DNA from: Opeltia flavorubescens | Lineage: Eukaryota; Ascomycota; Lecanoromycetes; Teloschistales; Teloschistaceae | Reading direction: 5' to 3' | Length of the DNA stretch: 64,000 bases | NCBI GenBank assembly: GCA_000442125.1 | Contig: KE546972.1 | Coordinates: forward strand, 518,022-582,021 | Shown here: positions 11,741 to 22,918 of the stretch, one piece after another | Layout of the letters: the number at the start of each line of letters is the position of its first letter | Position numbering within the stretch: position 1 is the stretch's first letter | Notes under the pieces: model-generated | Database searches by the model: none | What the model was told of the DNA's origin: nothing | The model's input: only the letters and a program-made list of their open reading frames with translations | Position numbers and translations under genes: made by a program

Positions 11741-11890
11741 GCTTTATAATTACCACAATAGGTAATAGGCGATTTAGCAGATAAAATAGCTATAGTAGCT
11801 AGGAGAAAATAATTATTTTGCTACCAAAATAGGTGTGTTGGTGTTGTTATTCTCGATACCAAGCATTCTCTAGAGTTTCGTGAACGCTAA
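11741..11890 (-). repeat. right terminal inverted repeat
   Basis: Inverted copy of the left end, 150 bp, with its outer border at CGCTAA (11885-11890). It carries slightly more CpA/TpG than the left copy in some positions and less in others. This suggests both copies were hit by C-to-T changes independently. Confidence 0.88.
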
Positions 11891-12357
11891 AGCTACTTCA
11901 GCCTCAAATAAACCCAACCACCTCTTCCAAGGGAGGACCATTTGAAATGATGCCTTCTACCTCAACCTCAGCTTGTCGTGCACGGTTTGCTATTCTGAAA
12001 CGGACAAGCAACACGGCTTCTACAATCTACACCTGATCATCGTACTTCGCGCGCTCTCGCCGACCATCCTTCGCCCCCATTCCCTGTCTTTGTGTTACAC
12101 AAAGGCTGCCCAGGTCCAACGTGCGCCTCTTCGACGTATCGACTTCGTCAGCCCACTGTGACGAAAGAACGCGGTGGTCTGCAGACATACATGTCAGGTT
12201 GGCTCACCGCAATTGAGATTCTGGTATCGTGCATGACAAACATGCACATGGGCCTATCTGTTGATACGGAGGGTTACGAAATCGATGTATTATTTTTGGC
12301 CTGCTCCAGCCTACCAGCCAGCCTGATGTGTTACCCTCAAGTCGCCGATGCAGATTC
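11891..12357. other. intergenic, right flank of the element
   Basis: Normal composition resumes sharply at 11891. The region lies downstream of the DUF4185 gene. Short ORFs here have no motifs. Confidence 0.5.
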
Positions 12358-14084
12358 TTACACCATTCTGCCACCTATCATGTGACCGAATATCCATAGA
12401 GCCGGTAGCAGAAATAACCCGACCCATATACTCCAATGCTCAAACAACAGCTGATGCTCCAGACTCCACGGCTGTCGAGCGCCGCGCCCTGCGCTGCCTG
12501 TTGAGGTTAGCGCAGTGCCTGAAGGGCTCACCGCTGATGTGTGCTCCGCACTTGGTGGGACAGTGGAGTGAAAAGCAGTGGATGCAAGAGAAAGGGTTGG
12601 CATACTACTCGAAGCTGCAGCAGATGGGAAATTCCCGTCTGGGTTGTCAGGAATCATATCAAACTCCACCTTTGCCAGTTGGACCTGATAGATCCCGCTG
12701 TCTAAGCCTCCTCTGAGTTGTGACGTCCAGCTCAGCAGCAGATGCTTTCCATCCCCTCCTGCATCCTTCTCCATCACCTCTATGGAGCCATGCCAGTCGT
12801 TGTATCGATTACCTGCCGGCGTCCCTTTCGGGTACAACGTTGGCGCGAAGTATTGTCGGTTGAAGTATTCTGGATGCGCCATACCGGCGTAGTTGTACCC
12901 CCCTTTACCAGGAGGCGATCTGTACAGCTCCTGCTCGGGGGACCATGCATACTTAGTCAACGCTTCGATGTCTTCGGGCGTAACTCCTTTGCCTCGTTTG
13001 CCTTTCCTTGGCCATATTGTATCGTTTCCAACAGGGTCATTCAATTCGAGAAAGCGAATGCGGAAAGTTGAATCAACAAATTTGTTGAAGTAGACCATGA
13101 TGAAGGTTTTAAAATATGGGCTATAGAAGACGCTACCATATGTGAACGACCCTGGTAGGTAGATTTTTCTATAGTCTTTTTCGTCTAGCTTTGGCGGTCT
13201 CTTGATGAACTTCAACTGTGTGGGATCCCAGAAACGGTATGCCTGGAACTCAGTGAGTTTCTCTACTCTTGCTCGTGCCAGCTGAAGTCCTCCATCGGTT
13301 ATTCCCAGAAGATAGACGTCACGTTTACTCAAGTCTTGTGTATCATCCGTCGATGTGTAGCCAAGCAAAGAAGAAAAGCCTCCATATGGAATCTCTTTAC
13401 CAGAAATGATCAGATCACCTTGACGGCTGGCGATTGGGCCTTTGGATGAAGTCGAGATGGATAATAGAGTCATCCCGCGGGCTTGATATTCTTTCGAAGG
13501 ATCCATGGGTTTGCTATCGACATAGACCAAGGGCGCAAAAAGAAACGCTTTGGAAATACTGTATGGAGTCGGTGACGTTCCAGGCCTAATTGTACAAACT
13601 CAGTTCAGAACCTCTTGCAAGGTAACATCTTCTTACAAATGGCTATTCGTTCCTTGCCTTTCCGTCCCTCATTGAAGTCAAGCTCGTCAGGCGAGAATGG
13701 AATCCATCCACCCGTCCCAACAGTCGTATTTGCCATTATCGCATACTGTTTCTTCCCACTCTTTCTATCCTTGCCGGCTGCCTCGACTCCGAAATCTTGG
13801 AGCATCGATATGTTCTTGTTGACGTCCTTGGCATACGCTGCAGTGTTGGAGACGAAAGAAAGCTGCTTGCCGCTGTAGTCAAGGCATTCCGTATCATCGT
13901 AGAGCCAGACGATGTTACCATCAAGGAGTACCGAGTAACCGCCGTCTCGAGATACCCGTGTGACGTCAGGAGTTATTTGCGGTCCCAGCTCAGTCACTTT
14001 CTTCACAACAATCGGACTCCAGGCTCTTGTGTAAGTGAACGAAATATACCATATCAAATAGGTAAGATATAAGGAGGGCGACAT
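12358..14084 (-). CDS. DUF4185-type membrane-anchored extracellular protein
   Basis: Exon 1 runs from 14084 to about 13637 and exon 2 from about 13585 to 12358, together ~555 aa. There is an N-terminal hydrophobic signal (LYLTYLIWYISFTYT). The body carries beta-propeller-like motifs typical of fungal DUF4185 proteins: GGYSVLLDGNIVWLYDDTEC, GGWIPFSPDEL, PGTSPTPYSISKAF, LVYVDSKPMDP and WSPEQELYRS. A Ser/Thr-rich linker leads to a C-terminal TM helix (WVGLFLLPALWIFGHMI). This suggests a cell-surface, carbohydrate-related role, which is not proven. The best-looking intron (13586-13636; GTAAGA donor, CTGAAC branch, TTAG acceptor) leaves the frame off by one. A 41-nt intron from GTTACC keeps frame. 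This is either a real odd splice or a one-base error. Confidence 0.7.
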
Positions 14085-14781
14085 GGTAGCTGCTAAAGTC
14101 CTCGTTAGCAGAATGATGTGAATGCCACAGGAAAGGTGGAAGTGGGGAAGCAGAGAGCGAAATGAGATATACTCTAGGTAAACATTGACTTGATGGAATG
14201 CGTTGTTGACCTTTGTATAAGTGAAGACAGCTAGTCATTTGGGCAAGGAATTTGAAACGTGAGTTCAGTTCAGAAAAATCTCTATCATAATCGACCTTTT
14301 GAGCTTTTTGGCCGACTCGAAAATAGAAAAGCGCTATCGCTATTTGTGTTGACTTAATATCAACCAAAAGAATCCGAAATATAATCCAACCACGATATTT
14401 GATCGATCGTTTTCTGACAATAAGATAGAATATAATCTGGGATTGTCACCTCAAAATTTTCCGATTGATCCATATCCGCGGGAGGTTTAAGCCAGCATTC
14501 TGACAGCCACGTAGCATAGGAGTATCTACAAATCTACAAGCGATATAGGTGGTATATCTTTCTTGTGATGTATCCCGCAATGGCACTTTACGGAGGACTA
14601 ATAGGAAGAAGTTCTAGTGCGTTCATACCCTCTCAACGAGCCTGCTGCATTGAGGAATCCGACGATGATGGAGCTCAACTCTAGGCAATTGTTCGAATAT
14701 TTTCGGTAAGGGGCTAATATTACGCTCAGACCATCATAACTTCGAGCAAATCCATTGGGATGTCTCAGACAGAAGAATATC
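14085..14781. other. intergenic, no gene recognised
   Basis: About 0.7 kb between two minus-strand genes. It should contain the DUF4185 promoter. ORFs present are shadows without motifs. Confidence 0.5.
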
Positions 14782-15485
14782 TCATTTATTCGGATAGCGA
14801 CGTTTGACATAAACTTTGCCGTCATCCAGTACTTCACCAAGAAAATGTTCTTCCAAGGCGTAGATCCTGTCATCCAAATCCTGAAGAAGCCTCTCGACAT
14901 TTTTCATACATCTGGACTCATACATTTAGCCAACTTCAGCAGCGATGACTTTTTTATTACTTACGTAAGCGTATTACTTGTCTCATATGCTATCCGCCGT
15001 GCCTGAGTCCGAGTGACTTGGTTCGCCAGATCTATGAAATCTGGTTTCGTATGAAGCCATATGTATCGCCGTCGGAAATCCATTCGTGCATACTTCCCTC
15101 TAAGAGACATCTTCCCATTCTTTTCGATATCCACGTCCTCCGTCCCCTCCGCATCGTCGAGAAACGGCGCTTCCAGTTCCCGAAACTGTCGCATCATAAA
15201 TTTGACAGCATCATTCAGAATGGACAAAGGCGCGATGTCTGGGGAGTCTCTCGTAGAGGTTTTGCTCTTCGATCTGGCTTGCTTGATGGCGTTCTTGAAG
15301 TAAGCTCGTTCTCCGTACAACTCGGTACGTAGGTTGTCAAGAAGCTGGCGGACTTCTTTCGGCGCCGACCAAATAGTCTGAATAGACTCCCAAAATACCC
15401 TCAAGAAGGTGAACAAAGTGAAGGCAAAACTTATGAAACCGATTATGATTGATGTATAGGATAATGGCGGCAGTCCATCGGGCAT
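14782..15485 (-). CDS. single-TM fungal hypothetical protein
   Basis: Two exons, 15485-14965 and 14911-14782, are joined by a 53-nt intron (GTAAGT donor, GTCCAG acceptor, phase 2) to give 216 aa. Residues ~8-30 form one TM helix (IIIGFISFAFTLFTFLRVFW). The rest looks cytosolic and helical: EVRQLLDNLRTEL, FMMRQFRELEAPFLDD, RRRYIWLHTKPDF and, in exon 2, ERLLQDLDDRIYALEEHFLG. I do not recognise a named family. The layout (one N-terminal TM then coiled helices) is common in ascomycete-only proteins. The continuation of helical heptads across the splice supports the model. Function unknown. Confidence 0.65.
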
Positions 15486-16023
15486 CCTAACACACTTCTA
15501 GCCTTAAGAAAGAAAATTGAAGCCAAAATAAAAGTACGAGAATTCGACAAGAAGCACGTATGATACACCGTACTTATGTAAGAGGAGATCGGTAAGGATA
15601 TCCGGATATTCATGATTCCAAAGTTGAACTTCATAGGTTCCGAGGGATTCCGACCACGCGATCTAATCACATTGCCAACGTCAACCGTATGGCAAATAAT
15701 GACAGTCAGAACGGCAAATGATCAGCACCAGTAAGGATCAAATGATCTAACATGAAAAACAGAATCTTGTGAGAAAATATACATTGGTCATCGCTACAAT
15801 TTGGTATGGGCCAGACTTTTTCCCTTGAAATGATGTCTACCCGCAATTCGGCTAGATCACGACCAGTAGTAGTGCAATCTGAAGAAAGCGCCCACGCCTC
15901 GCTGCAAACACAATTATATACAGGCTAAGGTTTGATTATGAAATGCCTAACGGGTGTAATAATGACTGAAGCATGCAAGATTTCCTCGCCGTAACACGTC
16001 TTGGCTGCTCCCGTGCCAAACGA
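15486..16023. other. intergenic, no gene recognised
   Basis: About 0.5 kb, downstream of the cation exchanger and upstream of the single-TM gene. Nothing else is visible. Confidence 0.5.
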
Positions 16024-17686
16024 TCATTTCAGGAACAGCAGCTTATGCCCGCCTTCGGTAGCTGCACCACCTTCTCCAGTACTTGGGGAAGCTTCGCTTG
16101 TGCCGCTACTGTGTGGAGCCGGATTGGGGTAGTAGAATGATGTTACCTACCAAGGATAAGTTGTTGGGTAAGATAGAATAATCGGACGAAGACTTACAGC
16201 AATGATGATGTAGATGAGGATGCATAGGGCACCCTCGAGGTAATTAGATTTACCATCCCTCAAGAAGTTTCCAGCCACAATGATAGCCAGGATAAGGATG
16301 ACAGCATTGAAGATTTCAAAATTCAGATCCTTTCACAAATTAGCCTAGTCAGCAGCTCGGATCGCCATCATGCTTACCATTGCCTTTCCCAAACCCCATC
16401 CAACAATGACTACAAGAGGACCGTTGAACAGCGCCGTCTGGATAGTTGCGCCTAGAACATGTGCAAGAGCGAAGTTCATCTGATTGTCCCAAGCCTCATC
16501 GATAGCCGTCAAGTGCTCAGCAGCTTTCTCCACCAGAGGCACAAGTATCAAGCCCATGAAGGCATCACTAACACCCTTGTCTTCGACAATAAATTCGATC
16601 TCTTCAACTAAGAAGACTGCGTGTAGACAAACCAAGGCGATGGCGATGACCAGGGCTAGAATGCATTCTGTGAGCGTCAATTTGGCTTTCTTCAGGTCCT
16701 TGTGACGATCTGCGTCGCGCTGCTCATCCATCTCAAGGACGGCGTCATAGATGCCATGGTGGGTACGCATTTGGAACCAGGTGTACAAGAGGAATGCGAC
16801 GAAAAGGATAATAGCGGTGACGCGACTGACTTTCAAGACTTTGTCGGTTAACTCATCTGGACCACTGAGCTCAACCGATGTGCTTCCGCTCAGGGAAGTG
16901 AAGAAAGCCGCCGGAATCATGANACCGAATCCCGCAGTCATGAGCAGTCCACTGCCCACCTCACTGATAGCCCCATGAAATTCCTGCTCTTCTCGCCTTA
17001 GGCCTCCAGCAAAAAAGCAGAAGCCCATGCAGAGGAGTAGGTTGGCGAGTATAGAGCCCAGGATAGCAGCTCTGATGACAGGTATAAGATGGTTATAGCG
17101 TTCGACATCAGAAGGATCGTCAACATTCTTGCGCAGAAGGACCATAAAGAGAACGATTTCGACAATACCGCCAAGGAAGGTCTCGAGGAGTACACCTTGA
17201 TTCGTCAGTGCAAATATTAGCAGTAGACACGTTTCGAAGCCTACCAAAGACCTTGGGTAGTTTCCGCGCCAGTTCTTGTCCAGCGAATCCAATCAAGTTG
17301 GCACTTGGAACCATAGCAATGTAATTCAACGCAAAGATCCAAACATGATCGTGTGGGCGGGCATAACGAATGGCGATGGCGGCTGGTACGAAGGGCCATA
17401 AGACGTTGACGGCCATGGAGAGCTTGCTTGTTGATCGTGCAGATATGCGAAGGAAATGATGGGGGTGAATGCCCTTTCTACCGCTCTCGCCATCCGGATG
17501 GATACCCTTCGTCACCTTGTGGCCATTATGGTTGAACATAGGGCGGTGTTGCTTCTGTTCATGATACTGAGCTTCCTTAGGCTCGTAATTGGCACGTTCG
17601 AGGTCTTGGCCGGACGCATGGGTTGTAGCAGTATTCTTTTCCTTACGCTTTCCAAACATATTGCCAGCTTGGCGCTGATGGCCCAC
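16024..17686 (-). CDS. CAX-type Ca2+/H+ exchanger, atypical motifs
   Basis: Four exons (17686-17245, 17195-16378, 16329-16198, 16146-16024) join in frame to 504 aa. The N-terminal ~90 residues are charged and cytosolic. About eleven hydrophobic segments follow, in two halves separated by a long acidic/basic loop (DAVLEMDEQRDADRHKDLKK). The two alpha-repeats are recognisable as TFLGGIVEIVLF and GLILVPLVEKAAEHLTAI, followed by GATIQTALFNGPLVVIVGW, as in vacuolar CAX/VCX1 proteins. In both repeats the Glu is kept but the Asn of GNxxE is gone (GGIVE and EKAAE). Transport activity or ion choice may therefore differ. One base (16923) is undetermined (n). The Met at 17686 begins the frame; MFGKRKEK slightly downstream is an alternative. 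Confidence 0.82.
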
Positions 17687-18760
17687 TTTTGAGGTGTGAA
17701 GATGTAGGCTGCTTCTGAGAGTCAGACAGGCTGTAGCAAAGTGTCTCTGAGAGCCGAATTGTTGGTTCGGAGGTTTGTTGTATGCACGATGAAACTGTGT
17801 AGGTGACCTAGGTTGCGGAAGGCCTACAATGTGCTATTAGAGGGAATATAAGGAGTGTCGGATAAATCACGTGGGCTATGTAAAGAGGCTATAGGATGTA
17901 TGCAATGCCTCTCGAAATTTGGAAGATAGAGTGCTGGGAAGAGAACGTGGGAATAAGAAGGTCAAGGAGAGGTGAGTAATGGGCTGTGTATTTGGAGGAG
18001 TGTCAAGTTTTTGGAAATGAAGACCAAGGAAGCTGCACGTTCATTAACGCCAAGACACGCGCAAGATGAAGTGTACTTCAACTTGATTCGTTGGTTTGCT
18101 TGTTTGTAACTGAAACGCTACCTGGCCATGATCAAGCATGGGTTGTCTTCACCGGTTGATGCTATTGACTTGACTGACATATCGATTGCCGTACAAGTCA
18201 GACGACGAAATTCACCACACATAGAAGAGCATTGGAAACTTGGAAACCGATCAATCCCAAGATAGGAAATAGTAATTTCTCGTGATGCTGTTCCTGGTCT
18301 AGTCCTCGCTGATTTGGTGGAGTCCACGCGAGCCACGCTGTCCCTTACCTGTCATAGTTGGCGGGAGATCACTCTGGTCTACTGGCTGAAGTAGTAAAGC
18401 GGCCCCCATTCCTGGGAATGTGTGGAGATGCATCCTAGCCTTATGGACTCTGCCTCAGCTTGTTTGAAGAGCCGTTACACAATTCTAGATAGACGTGACA
18501 TGCATGATGAGGTGAATTTCATTTGAATTTATGAACGCTGATGGCACTACTGAACACTGCCAACGCAGTCGATCATTGTGCTCTAATAGTGGCTATCTGG
18601 AGGAATCGACGGTAAAAGCCCGCAAACTCAGCATTTTCGGAACTTTTATCTTATCTGGTGCGGGTACCATCGGCCGAGGGCCGTCTTCAAATAGTATCCG
18701 AGGGCATTGTTTTTCTGCCGTAACGTCCAATTTTTCAAGGTGCTCTCCAATCTTAATACC
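17687..18760. promoter_or_regulatory. shared upstream region of the exchanger and CBS genes
   Basis: About 1.1 kb between two divergent starts. Only short ORFs without motifs occur. It should contain both promoters; no specific site could be assigned by eye. Confidence 0.5.
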
Positions 18761-20550
18761 ATGTCGATTCTCACTAAGCCCAAGTTGCCTCCCGTGGCGA
18801 TGGACACAATCACCCAGCAGATTGGGAACACTCCCATCGTCAGACTCAATCGGATACCTCAGAGTTTGGGAATAGAAGCAACCGTCTACGCCAAGTTGGA
18901 GTTCTTCAACGCCGGAGGAAGCGTTAAAGATAGAATAGCGTTGCGAATGATCGAGGAAGCCGAACAGTCTGGGAGGATAAAACCCGGAGATACCCTGATA
19001 GAGCCCACAAGTGGGAATACGTAAGTAGGTTGCAACACCGTAGATTGGGAGAGCAAGTACAAACCGCTAATCATCGTCACATGCAGTGGTATCGGTCTCG
19101 CTCTGGTTGCTGCTATCAAAGGTACTCTAAGATGTATTGATGATGGCATGAGACATAGATGCTGACAACCTCAGGCTACAAGACCATTATCACCCTTCCC
19201 GAGAAAATGTCGCCAGAAAAGGTCGCTGTCCTTCGGGCCTTGAACGCAACAATCATACGAACGCCGACACAAGCAGCCTTTGACTCCCCAGAATCCCATA
19301 TCGGCGTTGCCAGACGGTTACAAAAGGAGATACCCAATGCCCATATCCTAGATCAGTACGGGAATGTCGATAATCCGTTAGCACACGAGCATGGTACTGC
19401 TGAGGAAATATGGACGCAAACCGATGGAAAGATCACGGCCATAGTCGCAGGAGCAGGTACTGGTGGTACCATTACTGGATTGGCGCGAGGCCTTCGGAAA
19501 CACAATCCCGATATCAAAATCATTGCCGCAGATCCCTATGGCTCTATCCTCGCCCTACCACATTCTCTCAACCAGACTCATGCTAACGAATCTTATAAGG
19601 TCGAAGGCATTGGATACGACTTTGTTCCTGATGTTCTCGACCAGCATTGCGTGCAACACTGGTATAAGACCGACGATCGCGAAGCTTTCGCCTATGCCCG
19701 CCGGCTCATTGCAGAGGAAGGTCTTCTCGTCGGCGGCTCTAGTGGCAGCGCCATGGCGGCCATGGTGAAAAGCGTCAAAGACCTTGGTCTGGGGAAAGAA
19801 GATACGATTGTCGTCATCCTTCCTGACAGCATCCGCTCGTATCTGAGCAAATTCGTCGACGACGACTGGCTTGCAGCAAACGATCTCTTGCCTCCAACAC
19901 CACCTTCTACTGAACCCTCTTCCCCAGTCATGGAACCTCTTTCTCCAATTAGAACCAAAGATAAAGCGTCCAAGGACCCTTTCAAATCAGCTACAATTCG
20001 CACTCTCCGCCTCAAACCCGTTACCACGATCCTCTCTACAGCTCCCTGTTCAGAAGCCATTGAGACCATGCGCGATAAAGGTTTTGATCAACTCCCTGTA
20101 CTTGGCGTCTCGTCTTCCGAACATAAACCGAGCAATCGACTCGTGGGGCTCATCACTCTAGGGAATTGCCTCAGCTGGATAAGCCAAGGTCGTGCCGCAC
20201 CGTCTTCCCCCGTCTCCGATGTTATGTTCTCCTTCTCTAAGATTACTGAAGTGGTCACGGATCCACGGGATGTTGGACAACTAGCTCCCCCCTCGAAACA
20301 AGGGGCCAAGGGATCAACAATGACAAATGGAGAGGCGGATAGCCAGGGCATTCCACAGAAACGAAGATTCGTAGAGATCACTTTGGACACGCCGCTGAAG
20401 TCGTTGAGCCGGTTTTTTGAGTGGAACAGCGCGGCGGTCGTGACGGAAAAGGGTGGAGAGGGTGAGGGTAGTATGAAGCCCGTGGCTGTTGTGACGAAGG
20501 TGGATCTGTTAACCTGGTTGGTGAGGCAAGGGAAGATATCGGCGTCTTGA
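18761..20550 (+). CDS. CYS4: cystathionine beta-synthase
   Basis: Exons 18761-19020, 19087-19121 and 19175-20550 give 556 aa. The enzyme condenses serine and homocysteine to cystathionine, the first step of reverse transsulfuration, using PLP in the cytosol. The PLP lysine is K56 in NAGGSVKDR. Further marks are EPTSGNTGIGLA (across intron 1), [10 protein letters not shown] for phosphate binding, [11 protein letters not shown], and the CBS-specific [17 protein letters not shown]. The C-terminal part holds a CBS/Bateman region ([28 protein letters not shown]), the usual regulatory module. There is no N-terminal heme domain, as in yeast. The linker at ~290-330 is Ser/Pro-rich. The second exon is only 35 nt. 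The start is the Met at [17 protein letters not shown]. Confidence 0.95.
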
Positions 20551-20715
20551 TTTCCTGAATAAGGGAGTATGGCAGACAGAAATATGGGATGATTTAAACG
20601 GCATCGCATTGGCGCTGGACGGAAGGAGTACAGGAGTCACAGAGACCTTGTCATTTCAACATTGACAAGATAGAACCAATGTATTCATCAGAAAGGATAT
20701 ATTTTTCAATAGGTG

Positions 20716-22728
20716 CTACTTAAATCCCGCTACAACCTTCTCCATCGCTTTTACCCCATCTCTCACGGCAGGTGCATAATGACACCGCAGTAACTCCCCT
20801 TCCCACACCGTGCTTGCGAACGGATTACTCCCCTCCACATCCCCCCTCAACGCATCAAACACCCCATCCCCTTTCCTCTCCTCCGTATTCCACAGCCCTG
20901 CGACTTTCCGCCCATGCACCTTCATCACCTGATTCAAGAGCCCTAAGATCGCCTGCGCGGACTTCTCAGGAAGATGCAGGGAGCATATATACAATTGCTT
21001 CACGAAAGCCGCGACACGGAGCGGGGGCACGGTACGAGGGAGGAGGATGGAGGAGAGAGCGCGGAGGAGAAGGACGGACGGAGTTTTGAGGTTGATCTTG
21101 TTGGAAGTTGTTGGCGCTGTAGGTTGGGTTGAGGAGGGGGAATGGGGATCTGGTAGACGGAGGGTTTTGGATGAGAGCTCGATATCTGGATTTAGGGCGT
21201 AAGAATGGAGGGATTTGTAGAGGTGAGTGGTAAAGAATGTGAGGTCGAGGTGGAGGGACGAGGCGGAGCGGGCTACGTCCTGGCCCTCGAGCAGGGCGAA
21301 GGCGGTGGTGGTGCAGAGAAGAGAAGAACGGAGAGGAGTTTGAGAGGAGGCGGGTTGGGTTGAGCTTTCGATTTCGGGTTCGTCCTCGAATAGGTTGGTG
21401 GAGTTAGAGATAAGATCTTTGAGTGCTTCGAGGAGGTCACCGAAGAAATCCTGGTTGATCAGGTGGGCGTATTTCGCGAGACCTTCAAGTACGGCTCCTG
21501 TGAGGTTGGGGACCCGGGCTTTGAGGATGCGGAAGTAGGTGACGAAGACTACTTTGAGCGTCTCGGATTGGAGGCGGTCGCGCTCCTCGTGGCTGACGAT
21601 GGCATCGGCTTCTTTGAATTCTTTCTCCACTGCTTTTCGCTCTTTGAGGACTTTTCGTTCCTTCTTGGTCCGAAATTCTCTTTTCGCCTTGAGCTTTTTG
21701 CCACCTTCTACAGGTTTGTCGATGCGGTTTTGGGATCCTCGAGATGATAGCTCGGAAAGGAGGCGTAAGTGCAGGAAGGTGTTGAGTACGCTTTCATCAA
21801 TGCGGTAATCCCGAGACTTAATCATCTTTGTGAGTTGACTGACACCGTCAAGAGATGGATTTCCATCTTCATCGTCGTGGAAAAGCTTTTCAAATGTTTC
21901 AAGGCATCTGGTGAACTCTGCGTCTCGATTCTTGGAGCCCAACTTATCCACCAGAATCTTAATGAGTTCACTTCGGAAATTGAAATGAGGGACAGCTAGC
22001 AGCAAGGTACATGCGCATGAGGTCGCTACTGTTGAGATAGTTGTGGCGACGTCGGGTGAATTGTTGCTGCTGATTCTGGTGCATTTGGCAAGCTCTTTCA
22101 CATAATTCTGGTAATTCGACACAAGAGCTTGTTCAAACGAACGGAGTCGCCGGACGTCCTTAGATACCTTCTCAGTATCCGTAATTTCACCAAGCGGTCT
22201 AATCCGATAGCCGGGAATGACGTCCTTATAGACTGCCAGCTGAGTAGCCAATGCTAATTTCTTGATTGTCGGATTCGTGGAGGCTGCGAAATCGGCAAGC
22301 TTTCTGAAACTTCCAATGTGTTCTTCCGGATCTTCGCTGAGCAATGTACCGAGCCTTGCCAGCTCTTCCTTCGCCTCAATAATTTGCTGCCATGCTGGCA
22401 ATTCGGCAGGCTTTTCTTCAATCACTGATTCTTCGAGATCTGATTCATGCTCACTGCCGCTACCAAGAAAGCTCTCCTCTTCCTCCGAGTCTTTTTGTGG
22501 TATTATTACCCTCTCAATGCGTCCTTCGGCTGTCTTAATTGGAAGTCTCGTATTCTCGACGCCTTTCGTCTGCTTGCGCGGCCTTTGCTCGTACGCTTGC
22601 TCCAGGTTCCATCCTGCTGCGCGGACTGAATAGTCACTTTCAGTGAATGACTCGTCATGAGATAATACTTCTGATTGTTGATACGGTGGTGAAAGTCTTC
22701 TCCGTTTATTGGCTGGAGCGATGCTCAT
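20716..22728 (-). CDS. NOC3: nucleolar complex protein 3 (CBF/Mak21 family)
   Basis: A single exon of 670 codons, very close to yeast Noc3 in length. The basic N-terminus (NKRRRLSPPY) and acidic stretch (DSEEEESFLGSGSEHESD) are followed by the Noc3 signature region AWQQIIEAKEELARLGTLL, then ALATQLAVYKDVIPGYRIRP. A Lys/Arg helix (RTKKERKVLKERKAVEKEF) precedes the C-terminal HEAT-like CBF/Mak21 part. Noc3 acts with Noc2 in pre-60S maturation and is also reported at replication origins. It starts 190 bp from RRP45 in a divergent pair. No intron is needed. The call is firm from the KDVIPGYRIR motif and size. Confidence 0.9.
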   Translation of the reverse strand: MSIAPANKRRRLSPPYQQSEVLSHDESFTESDYSVRAAGWNLEQAYEQRPRKQTKGVENTRLPIKTAEGRIERVIIPQKDSEEEESFLGSGSEHESDLEESVIEEKPAELPAWQQIIEAKEELARLGTLLSEDPEEHIGSFRKLADFAASTNPTIKKLALATQLAVYKDVIPGYRIRPLGEITDTEKVSKDVRRLRSFEQALVSNYQNYVKELAKCTRISSNNSPDVATTISTVATSCACTLLLAVPHFNFRSELIKILVDKLGSKNRDAEFTRCLETFEKLFHDDEDGNPSLDGVSQLTKMIKSRDYRIDESVLNTFLHLRLLSELSSRGSQNRIDKPVEGGKKLKAKREFRTKKERKVLKERKAVEKEFKEADAIVSHEERDRLQSETLKVVFVTYFRILKARVPNLTGAVLEGLAKYAHLINQDFFGDLLEALKDLISNSTNLFEDEPEIESSTQPASSQTPLRSSLLCTTTAFALLEGQDVARSASSLHLDLTFFTTHLYKSLHSYALNPDIELSSKTLRLPDPHSPSSTQPTAPTTSNKINLKTPSVLLLRALSSILLPRTVPPLRVAAFVKQLYICSLHLPEKSAQAILGLLNQVMKVHGRKVAGLWNTEERKGDGVFDALRGDVEGSNPFASTVWEGELLRCHYAPAVRDGVKAMEKVVAGFK

Positions 22729-22918
22729 CTTATTGGCTCTGTGCGAAACGGAAAAATATTGACACTCTTTAAAAAGCTGGTGTATCGGAGAAGGAACAAC
22801 CCCCCCCTCTTGGTCCGTGCGCCCCGCACCTTTAATTCACAAATTTTGAACAGCACTATTGTTATTTCTCATTGCGCCCCCCCCTTTGCTTCCAAGATAC
22901 CCTGAGCAGACCGCGTCC
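22729..22918. promoter_or_regulatory. bidirectional promoter, NOC3 / RRP45
   Basis: Only 190 bp separate the two divergent start codons, so the control region must be shared. Both products act in nucleolar RNA processing. Confidence 0.55.

Larger units (their letters stand above)
5470..11890. mobile_element. RIP-degraded mobile element with long terminal inverted repeats
   Basis: A 6.4 kb island of extreme AT content is bounded by inverted repeats of ~143 and 150 bp that both begin TTAGCGTTCACGAAACTC. Inside (about 5620-11470) CpA and TpG are almost absent while CpG, ApG and TpA remain. This is the classic result of RIP on a repeated sequence. No open frame survives, so the element is broken many times over. 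Long inverted ends without flanking long direct repeats favour a DNA transposon of the TIR class. The superfamily cannot be assigned because no coding motif is legible. No clear target-site duplication is visible; only AG is shared at the two borders. The flanks are ordinary genic DNA. Confidence 0.8.

Noticed and set aside
5470-11890. LTR-type or large virus-like element as the source of the AT island
   Set aside because: The ends are inverted, not direct, repeats; the size is far too small for a Polinton; and no coding motif is legible. Left as an unassigned TIR element.
13990-14367. 125-codon minus-strand ORF
   Set aside because: Overlaps the DUF4185 start in another frame and shows no motif.
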